From contig DLXM01000317.1 in assembly GCA_003448835.1 (NCBI GenBank), forward strand, positions 1-5,008: DNA of 5,008 nt. Direction: 5' to 3'. The stretch comes from Bacteroidota bacterium (GTDB taxonomy: Bacteria; Bacteroidota; Rhodothermia; Balneolales; HLUCCA01). Below are positions 1-5,008 of this stretch, piece by piece. The translations under genes were made by a program, and so were the position numbers. Below the pieces are notes generated by a model, which saw only the letters and a list, made by a program, of their open reading frames with translations, did not search any database and was not told the DNA's origin. Within the stretch, counting starts at the first letter, position 1. Each line of letters opens with the position of its first letter.

Positions 1-87
1 TATAAATATTATAAAGGGAATCAACATCGATAATATTACTGGATATAAGCGAGCTCTCTTTTCGTAAATTTTGTCGTTGTCTTTCAT
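1..87 (-). CDS. Start of a probable membrane protein (partial, runs off left edge)
   Basis: Only the first 29 codons are inside the window, starting at an ATG whose complement is at 85-87. The reading frame stays open to the edge. The peptide begins MKDNDKIYEKRARLYPV: a short charged head, then a mostly hydrophobic run (LYPVILSMLIPFIIFI) that looks like the first transmembrane segment or a membrane anchor. It starts 35 bases after the stop of the E2-E1-JAB gene on the same strand, so it is probably the third gene of that operon. No family can be assigned from 29 residues. In bacterial immune operons with ubiquitin-like enzymes, small membrane proteins often act as effectors, so an effector role is possible but is inference. 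An overlapping ATG at 89-91 in another frame is also open to the edge, but encodes a polar, less protein-like peptide (MYERQRQNLRKESS...). The chosen frame is preferred for its hydrophobic segment. Confidence 0.6.
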   Translation of the reverse strand, partial: MKDNDKIYEKRARLYPVILSMLIPFIIFI

Positions 88-122
88 ACATAAGGAAATT
101 CGAAGATTGTTGTTTACAAAAA

Positions 123-2339
123 TTAAGTAGGACAAGGTCTAAAAATTAGATTACAATCGTCATCACCTAATATGCCCATTAAGACTGGTGAACCCTGCCG
201 GGACATTCTTTTGTATAGATAGTCATACAAATTGAAATCATCAGTACTTGGCTCCGTTGAAAACCCTTGGGGATGTGAATGCCATTCCCCCAAATAACAT
301 AACTGATTGTCAACCACTTTAAGGTATTTATTGTATTCAGTGAGTAATCCTTCAGCTCCCCGTTCAAATGTTGACCTATTTTCCTTACTGTCAGCCGGCG
401 CAAATAAAGTATCACAGACATAAATTACTTTCCTCGATAAATCATATGAGCCAATTAATATACCGCCTGTTTCATTCGGTAATTTTGAGTATCTAAAAGA
501 ATTCATACGGTCGAGAAGCCATAAATCAAAATGTATCGTCCATTCGCCAACATCCTTTCGTATCCATTTAGTTGGTTCGAACGAATATTTCCTGACTTCA
601 AAAGTTGTTTTATCAGTTCTCCAAATTGAGATTGTTGGCTCACCATTTTCAATAATCGATTTTAATGACTTCGTGCAAATGGATGCATTCAGAGCAACAT
701 CTGTTTTATTTATCCTATTCGTTATTTCTCTGCAACTATTCCGATTATATCGAAGTTTTAAAGAATCGTCATATTTCAAGTGATCGTGCAGCGATTCATC
801 ATGAAACAGACATCTGTAGTATTGCAATTCCAAAAAATCCAATCTGAATTTACGTCGCTTATCTTCAGCCAAAACAACCAGGTCAGTACCATCAGGATTT
901 AGAAACGATGAGATCCTAGGCGTTTTTATAGTGTCATTGTAATCCCTTGCCAATGTTCGGGCTACGGCAATTGAGGTTGACATATCAATGATGGCCTTTG
1001 CATCCTGAAGTTTTGTTATTACCGAATCATCTTTTTTTATCGTTAGAAAATCCGAATCTATAGGGCTAGCAATTTCCATTCTGTGCAATTCATTCGCTTT
1101 TTCAGATACCTTAATCGCTTTATTATAGCCAACCGACTTTCGGTCGAGTGAGTGTTTAGCTAAATTGTGGGGATAAAGATTATCATGATCGATAATAGTC
1201 CATGTGCCAAATCCCATCCTTACAAAATGATCAAATACCTGCGATCCCAATGCTCCTGCACCAATTAAGACAAATGCATCATCATTTTTTTTAATATTAT
1301 TAAATAGTGCTGATGTAGAAGGATTATAATCCAGAATTGACGAATACAACTCAATTGGAATATTGTCAATCACTTCCTGTTCGAAATCTCCTATGATGAT
1401 TGGGACTATTAATCCATCAATCTGAGACAAACATCCTGATTTCTCCCCTAAATCAAGAATACTCGCTTCTGTCAAAAAAAACAAATACTCCCATGAGCAA
1501 GGATCCGCATCATTAGTATGCCTTTTTACGGGAATACAACAATGAAAAGCCAATTTCCGTTTAATTAAGCTTTGATTCTGCAAAAACTCTTTAAAACGTG
1601 CATTCAGTATTCTCCTTAAGACAACAGGAAAAGCGATCCCATCAATCTGAATGATTTCCCCAATATCTGAAAGAACTTTGGGCTGACGTCTAATAAAGCC
1701 ATGAGTTTGAGGATCGGATTTAAAACCAAACAAATGAAAAGAAGAATGCCCACTTGGTTCATTACTTAATTCATATAAATTGGTTTCACCAATGCGGTTT
1801 AGATGTGTGTATTTTTCTGGATCATACAGGTGAGTTAACATTACATATCCTTTCGGAATAAAGAATGGTTCCAACGGTTGATCTTCTTGATGAAGTTTAT
1901 CAAGTGACGTTAAGGTAAACCAATTCCGAATATATCCGATGAATTCAAATTCAGTTAATTTAAGCTTTGCTTCAGTGAATGACTGCTCCGTCACACAAAG
2001 TGCGATCGGATGCTCGAAGGCGCAAAGATTCGTATGCGGTAAGCTTTGTTCAAAATCTTCACGCAATGCATATACTTCAGGGAAATTGTTATCACTCTCT
2101 GAACAAATTATTGCAACATCTTCATAAACTTGAATGCCATTTGCGGGATATTGAGGAATCTCAATGTCAAGAGTTACAAGAATCACCTCACTATTATCGG
2201 TTCTGCGCCTGCATACCAATGTTCCTTCTATACAGTATGAATGCTGCTGGATAGCAAGAGCTAAGCTTTTAGCTCTTGCTATTTTTAATTCATCAGGTTG
2301 TATTTCAGTCCCTTCAATTATTTGATAGGAATATTTCAT
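123..2339 (-). CDS. E2-like / E1-like / JAB (JAMM) triple-domain fusion protein
   Basis: A 738-aa protein joining three activities of ubiquitin-like pathways. Residues about 1-160 look like a bacterial E2-like (UBC-fold) domain: FPEVYALR at 86-93, PHTNL at 101-105, then H110-P and Cys115, matching the HP...C pattern around the E2 catalytic cysteine, and a closing LHQEDQPLEPFF at 149-160. A linker of about 190 residues follows. Residues about 350-580 are an E1/ThiF-like adenylating domain: IGAGALGS nucleotide loop (359-366), Asp384, HNLAK (391-395), Lys407, Asp452, and Cys536 in SCREITNRI as candidate thioester cysteine. No CxxC zinc pair is seen. Residues about 600-738 are a JAB isopeptidase with a complete JAMM motif: Glu623, His687, His689, Ser698, Asp701. 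By analogy with Cap2 and Cap3 of type II CBASS it should activate, transfer and remove a C-terminal glycine-type tag. The ATG at 2337-2339 is preferred over an upstream in-frame TTG at 2370-2372. It lies one base after the MBL stop (TAG-T-ATG), with a GGAAG 5 bases upstream, so translational coupling is likely. The conjugated partner is unknown. Confidence 0.88.
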   Translation of the reverse strand: MKYSYQIIEGTEIQPDELKIARAKSLALAIQQHSYCIEGTLVCRRRTDNSEVILVTLDIEIPQYPANGIQVYEDVAIICSESDNNFPEVYALREDFEQSLPHTNLCAFEHPIALCVTEQSFTEAKLKLTEFEFIGYIRNWFTLTSLDKLHQEDQPLEPFFIPKGYVMLTHLYDPEKYTHLNRIGETNLYELSNEPSGHSSFHLFGFKSDPQTHGFIRRQPKVLSDIGEIIQIDGIAFPVVLRRILNARFKEFLQNQSLIKRKLAFHCCIPVKRHTNDADPCSWEYLFFLTEASILDLGEKSGCLSQIDGLIVPIIIGDFEQEVIDNIPIELYSSILDYNPSTSALFNNIKKNDDAFVLIGAGALGSQVFDHFVRMGFGTWTIIDHDNLYPHNLAKHSLDRKSVGYNKAIKVSEKANELHRMEIASPIDSDFLTIKKDDSVITKLQDAKAIIDMSTSIAVARTLARDYNDTIKTPRISSFLNPDGTDLVVLAEDKRRKFRLDFLELQYYRCLFHDESLHDHLKYDDSLKLRYNRNSCREITNRINKTDVALNASICTKSLKSIIENGEPTISIWRTDKTTFEVRKYSFEPTKWIRKDVGEWTIHFDLWLLDRMNSFRYSKLPNETGGILIGSYDLSRKVIYVCDTLFAPADSKENRSTFERGAEGLLTEYNKYLKVVDNQLCYLGEWHSHPQGFSTEPSTDDFNLYDYLYKRMSRQGSPVLMGILGDDDCNLIFRPCPT

Positions 2340-2340
2340 A

Positions 2341-3486
2341 CTATCTTCCAGCTCTGGGCGTTGTACTACCAATAATTCCGATAGCAGCTGTACTCTCAGC
2401 CTTTGTCAGTTTGATGCCATTGTCCTCGATAATAAACTCTAATGGTTCAGGCGCTTGCGAACTTATATTTATCGCCGTATTCCTAAAGTATCCGTCACCT
2501 ACTTTTTTTATATACTGTTTACTAGCCTGATAATGAGGAGGATTGTTGTCATTATCCTCAATCTTTACGCTGGATGCAACAACATACGCATTGTTTTGTT
2601 TGTAATCTAAAAGTTCAAGTGAATAATCCATTGGAGTTTTATTGTCTTCATAAGGCCTATCATTAAAGAATGACCATGAACAATGATGTGGCGACAACAA
2701 GATATCCCATTTCAACCGATCCTGATTATTATTATTTTCCGATATTCTCAAGACCTTTTCCCAAATATAATGATCCGCATCACCTCCGAAGAAGGCCCTG
2801 GTTTTGATATCTCCACCTTTTGTTACTCTGAACGAAGTCTGAAATACAATACTGGTAGCGTTGTGATCTTTATCCGCTTTTCCGGTTACCAAATCACTTT
2901 TAAAAGGTGCATGAATGAAAAATTCTAAATAATCAGATGTTTTCCCGTTAAACTTTTTAACAACATCTCCAGGAACATAGTGTAAGCCATCAACCGTTTT
3001 ATCCTGGTCATTGTATCCAATTATCCGCAAACGATTTCCCTGTTTATTGGCTTTATCCGGATCATCCACAAAAAGTTTTCGCCTTCGTTTAGCTTCACTG
3101 CGAATTGAAATTGCCTCGGCACAGATGTCATTCAAGAATAATTGTTGGGTCACCCATAGTTCGCCAACGATGATTTCATCTCTTTTACGGTTATAGTCAG
3201 AGTATTTATCCGGATCACCGATATAGTAATTATTCGCAAATCCAAGGCAGTGATCTTTGTGCGGATGTGATAAAACAAATAAATCGACGAAAGGATTCTG
3301 TTTACTATCCTTTTTAAGCTCCTTCAAAAGATCTTTTTTAACGTCGTAAATTTTCACTCCGTTTGAGTTCTCTTCTCCATCCCGAATCTGACAATCGATT
3401 TGGACGGTAGAGTCATCACTTAATTTTATCAATGTGTTGTCGGCATTATCGACAGGGTAAAATTTTAATATATGTTTTTGAGCCAT
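2341..3486 (-). CDS. ComEC-like metallo-beta-lactamase-fold hydrolase
   Basis: A 381-aa MBL-fold protein. The metal-binding motif HxHxDH is intact in LSHPHKDHCLG (His74, His76, Asp78, His79). Further expected ligands are Asp236 in FFGGDAD and the His267-His268 pair in LSPHHCSW, the pattern of ComEC/Rec2-like MBL domains (compare their HHGS). HNATSIVFQ at 208-216 resembles the N-x-x-S-I/V motif of that group. A lysine/arginine-rich insert lies at about 94-165 between the motifs. There is no signal peptide or membrane segment, so it should be cytosolic. MBL proteins of this type are often nucleases or phosphodiesterases; the substrate cannot be read from the sequence. The last 20 or so residues form a tail ending GSTTPRAGR, outside the MBL motifs. 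The ATG at 3484-3486 is preferred because the protein then opens MAQKHILKFYPVDNAD, a normal first strand. A GTG at 3547-3549 would add 21 basic residues of low quality. The adjoining E2-E1-JAB gene suggests the two proteins act together, the MBL being either the effector or the modified partner. Confidence 0.87.
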   Translation of the reverse strand: MAQKHILKFYPVDNADNTLIKLSDDSTVQIDCQIRDGEENSNGVKIYDVKKDLLKELKKDSKQNPFVDLFVLSHPHKDHCLGFANNYYIGDPDKYSDYNRKRDEIIVGELWVTQQLFLNDICAEAISIRSEAKRRRKLFVDDPDKANKQGNRLRIIGYNDQDKTVDGLHYVPGDVVKKFNGKTSDYLEFFIHAPFKSDLVTGKADKDHNATSIVFQTSFRVTKGGDIKTRAFFGGDADHYIWEKVLRISENNNNQDRLKWDILLSPHHCSWSFFNDRPYEDNKTPMDYSLELLDYKQNNAYVVASSVKIEDNDNNPPHYQASKQYIKKVGDGYFRNTAINISSQAPEPLEFIIEDNGIKLTKAESTAAIGIIGSTTPRAGR

Positions 3487-3500
3487 TTTTGATATTTTAT

Positions 3501-3515
3501 GGGGCTTAGGGCCCC
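3501..3515. promoter_or_regulatory. GC-rich hairpin in the leader of the MBL gene
   Basis: GGGGC (3501-3505) and GCCCC (3511-3515) form a perfect 5-bp GC stem around a 5-base loop, in an otherwise AT-rich stretch 14 bases before the MBL ATG. No T-run follows on either strand, so it is not an intrinsic terminator. It could be a 5'-leader stabiliser or an operator; the sequence alone does not decide. Confidence 0.3.
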
Positions 3516-3522
3516 GATTAAT

Positions 3523-3530
3523 AAAACTTA
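3523..3530 (-). promoter_or_regulatory. Weak candidate -7 box for the MBL/E2-E1-JAB operon
   Basis: On the minus strand this reads TAAGTTTT, one base from the Bacteroidota -7 consensus TAnnTTTG. A start about 7 bases downstream would put the GC-rich hairpin at the very 5' end of the message. No TTTG is found at the expected -33 distance, so the call is weak. No exact TAnnTTTG exists on the minus strand between the MBL gene and brxL. Confidence 0.22.
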
Positions 3531-3617
3531 CTTTCCCTCTTTTGATCACTCGGAGAGGTCAATCATAACCGAATTCGTAATTTGATTTTTGGGAAAGGTG
3601 AGAAATGAAGAAAATAC

Positions 3618-3625
3618 TATATTTG
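3618..3625 (+). promoter_or_regulatory. Bacteroidota-type -7 promoter box, plus strand
   Basis: The sequence TATATTTG, followed by C, is an exact match to the TAnnTTTG -7 element of the primary sigma factor in Bacteroidota. It is placed to start a rightward transcript at about 3630-3633, directly at the folded segment that ends at the terminator at 3695-3721. The -33 element is poor: the nearest TTTG is at 3588-3591, a spacer of 26 bases instead of about 19-20. Confidence 0.4.
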
Positions 3626-3630
3626 CAACC

Positions 3631-3721
3631 TCATTTGGAAATTCATCGAGGTGGTAAGTCTCGATCTGCTGTCCAGGCTATTTTTCCAAATCCCAAGTCG
3701 CTCACGAAGGCGACTTTTTTT
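3631..3721 (+). ncRNA. Candidate small structured RNA, about 90 nt
   Basis: A -7-like box lies upstream and an intrinsic terminator closes the segment. Between them ATTTGGAAA (3633-3641) pairs perfectly with TTTCCAAAT (3683-3691), a 9-bp closing stem. Inside it ATCGAG (3645-3650) pairs with CTCGAT (3660-3665) around a 9-base loop. An alternative pairing ACCTC (3628-3632) with GAGGT (3648-3652) would compete with both. It runs opposite to all protein genes and does not overlap them, so the terminator cannot belong to brxL or the MBL gene. I do not recognise it as tRNA, tmRNA, SRP RNA or 6S RNA. An ATG at 3605 opens an 84-codon frame across it, but that frame passes through the terminator and turns into low-complexity Phe/Ile, so a coding explanation is poor. 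Function unknown. Regulation of the neighbouring defence genes is possible but unsupported. Confidence 0.45.
3695..3721 (+). terminator. Rho-independent terminator, plus strand
   Basis: AAGTCGC (3695-3701) pairs with GCGACTT (3710-3716) around an 8-base loop, and the stem runs into a T-tract (T at 3715-3721, then more T-rich sequence). The T-run is only on the plus-strand 3' side; on the minus strand the stem is followed by GGGATTTGG. It therefore ends a rightward transcript, which must begin between here and the MBL gene or read antisense through that gene. Confidence 0.8.
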
Positions 3722-3968
3722 ATTTTTATTTTTTTTACCTTTTTTCGTTTTTATAATTTCAGGTTCTACTTATCAATATTTATACCACAATTAACATATA
3801 TTAAGTTTTGGCAATTTTGTCAGTCAGGTTATTTTGAGGTTGACAGTTTAGCAATGTAACATTCTCCTCTGTCATGTTATGCAAGAATCTATATACCTAT
3901 AAAAGTGAATATTACATGGCAATTCACAATTAACACTATCCCAGATCCATTGCGTAGCTGCCAATCAG
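3722..3968. other. AT-rich intergenic stretch without a recognised feature
   Basis: About 250 bases between the terminator and the end of brxL. The first 40 bases are almost pure T with a few A and C. No convincing ORF, intrinsic terminator for brxL, or promoter was found. An imperfect hairpin exists at 3851-3882 (TAACAT at 3857-3862 with ATGTTA at 3874-3879, flanked by GCA/TGC), and an 11-base direct repeat CACAATTAACA occurs at 3786-3796 and 3925-3935. Both are close to what AT-rich sequence gives by chance. Confidence 0.5.
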
Positions 3969-5008
3969 TTACTCCACCAAAGCCTTCATTAAACAGTCCT
4001 TTAAATCAGAGTAGTACTGGATATTGATTTTTGTGATCATATCGTCTGAAAGGTCGTTGAGTTGCTTTCTGGCATTGAGTGGTATTAGCAGCGTGGTTGC
4101 CCCTTTTTCGATGGCTATTTCGGCCAGGTTAACCGCATTGTAAACCATGTCGAGCGAACCTCCCAGATTCAATTGACCAATGATTACAACGCCTCCTTTT
4201 ATGTTTTTCTCAAGCATGGCACTGCATAGACCAATGAGAACGGCCATACCTGTTCCATTTCCGCTCTTCGATGCATCAAATGCCCGTAACTGAATGGAGA
4301 ATTCGTGCGATCTGGGATCACGGTCACCTATTAGCAACTTACTCTTGCTATACAGGTTTTGCTCGGCAAAACGTACACTTTCCTGGAATGGTGGTGGTGT
4401 TGGTTTGTTAAGTATTTTAATTCCCGACCCCGGACCCACATTGATTTCCATTTTATATAATCCCACATTTTCTTCCTGCCCGCCGGCATTCAAGGTCCAA
4501 ACCTGGCCTGGTGGCAGCGGATCTTCTCCAATGGTGTTTTCGCTATGTATCTCGGGTGTGGTCACAAAAGTTTCTACTCCATCCTCACCTAACCTATAAC
4601 TGAAATGGGTGTTTCTGAATTCGGCCGAACCTATTCTTTTTTGTTGCTCTTTTACCCTCCGCCGGTATTCCATGGCAATTTTTACAGCCCATTCCAACAA
4701 TTCATCTGATACGGGTGATGCCGGATCTGGTTGCATTAGTTTTAACAAGCCATTTACCGTTTTATTGACTGCAGTGGTATCACGACCGCTTAAAGCTCCT
4801 CCATAATCGATACGGGGTAAAACAGTAGTCATACGGTTTATATCTCGAAGACGTGTCCAACATTCGGAAAGATAATCACTTACCAATCCAAAATGGTTCG
4901 TGAGAAATGATTTATTCAGTTTCGGAAAGTCCCATCCGGGAACATAGGCATGAATACGATCCATGAAAGCAGTATCGTCACGCATTTCCTTGGGCAGAGG
5001 ACCAAACA
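3969..5008 (-). CDS. brxL: BREX system Lon-like AAA+ protein BrxL (C-terminal part, partial)
   Basis: This is the C-terminal 345 residues; the frame is open to the right edge (FGPLPKEMRDDTAFMDRIH...), so the ATG at 4983-4985 is internal, not the start. The fragment carries the end of the AAA+ domain with the BrxL-typical DRIHAYVPGWDFPKL and LSGRDTTAVNKTVNGLLKL stretches. A connector follows with RRRVKEQQKRIG, FRNTHFSY and LPPGQVWTL. The last 160 or so residues are a Lon-like domain from about GPGSGIKILNKP to the end. Full-length BrxL is about 650-700 aa, so roughly half is outside. BrxL is a core component of type 1 BREX and acts with PglX methyltransferase, PglZ and BrxC in phage exclusion; structural work describes an MCM-like DNA-binding ring. 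Aligned to E. coli Lon, the catalytic Ser position is Gly (SGNGTG) and the Lys position is Val (NAVNLAE), so proteolysis is unlikely. The base composition is somewhat more GC-rich than the left operon. The other BREX genes are expected to the right, outside the window. Confidence 0.9.
   Translation of the reverse strand, partial: FGPLPKEMRDDTAFMDRIHAYVPGWDFPKLNKSFLTNHFGLVSDYLSECWTRLRDINRMTTVLPRIDYGGALSGRDTTAVNKTVNGLLKLMQPDPASPVSDELLEWAVKIAMEYRRRVKEQQKRIGSAEFRNTHFSYRLGEDGVETFVTTPEIHSENTIGEDPLPPGQVWTLNAGGQEENVGLYKMEINVGPGSGIKILNKPTPPPFQESVRFAEQNLYSKSKLLIGDRDPRSHEFSIQLRAFDASKSGNGTGMAVLIGLCSAMLEKNIKGGVVIIGQLNLGGSLDMVYNAVNLAEIAIEKGATTLLIPLNARKQLNDLSDDMITKINIQYYSDLKDCLMKALVE

Noticed and set aside
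89..91. Alternative ATG starting a polar frame (MYERQRQNLRKESS) to the left edge
   Set aside because: The overlapping frame from 85-87 gives a charged head plus a hydrophobic segment typical of a real membrane protein; both cannot be genes.
3547..3549. GTG start extending the MBL protein by 21 residues
   Set aside because: The added peptide is basic and atypical and covers the hairpin leader; the ATG at 3484-3486 gives a normal MBL N-terminus.
3631..3721. tRNA, tmRNA or SRP RNA identity for the structured segment
   Set aside because: No acceptor stem, T-arm or CCA pattern, no tmRNA features, and no SRP GGAAGGAAGCAGC-type loop on either strand.
3605..3859. 84-codon plus-strand ORF with an SD-like AAGGTGAG before its ATG
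   Set aside because: It crosses a strong terminator and the -7 box, and its second half is low-complexity Phe/Ile from T-rich DNA. A structured RNA explains the region better, although a short leader peptide cannot be fully excluded.
3851..3882. Imperfect hairpin downstream of brxL as its terminator
   Set aside because: The stem is AT-rich and bulged, and no T-run follows it on the minus strand.
3786..3935. Direct repeats CACAATTAACA (twice, 139 bases apart) and TGGCAATT (3809-3816 and 3917-3924)
   Set aside because: Only two copies each, in different relative order, in AT-rich sequence; no array or mobile-element end is indicated.
4294..4806. Plus-strand ORFs opposite brxL
   Set aside because: They are shadows of the well-supported brxL reading frame and show no recognisable motifs.

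Overview
The window looks like a defence-island segment from a Bacteroidota (Bacteroidetes) bacterium. The evidence is moderate AT-richness, starts with weak or no Shine-Dalgarno sequences, a TAnnTTTG-type -7 promoter box at 3618-3625, and the protein families present. No rRNA, tRNA, transposase or CRISPR array is visible. All protein genes lie on the minus strand, so transcription reads from right to left.

Right part (3969-5008): the 3' portion of brxL, the Lon-like AAA+ protein of BREX phage-exclusion systems. Its N-terminus lies beyond the right edge. The Lon-fold domain is recognisable up to its C-terminus, but both positions of the Ser-Lys protease dyad are replaced. In type 1 BREX loci brxL is usually the last core gene, so this window probably starts at the end of a BREX operon.

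Middle (3487-3968): a gap of about 480 bases. It holds a strong plus-strand intrinsic terminator (3695-3721). Just before it are a folded segment closed by a perfect 9-bp stem and a Bacteroidota-like -7 box. Together they suggest a small RNA of about 90 nt, transcribed opposite to the genes. A GC-rich hairpin lies just upstream of the next gene. The AT-rich 3722-3968 stretch shows nothing convincing.

Left part (1-3486): a compact operon. First is a ComEC-like metallo-beta-lactamase-fold (MBL) hydrolase of 381 aa. One base after its stop codon begins a 738-aa protein that fuses an E2-like, an E1-like and a JAB/JAMM domain, with active-site residues visible in all three. After 35 bases a third gene starts and runs off the left edge; its N-terminus looks like a membrane anchor. 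This is a bacterial ubiquitin-like conjugation and deconjugation module. It resembles the Cap2/Cap3 part of type II CBASS, but an MBL protein occupies the place of the nucleotidyltransferase. No separate ubiquitin-like protein is visible. The MBL protein ends in a tail (...TTPRAGR) that could itself be the conjugated partner. That idea is inference only, but it is the most interesting testable point in the window.
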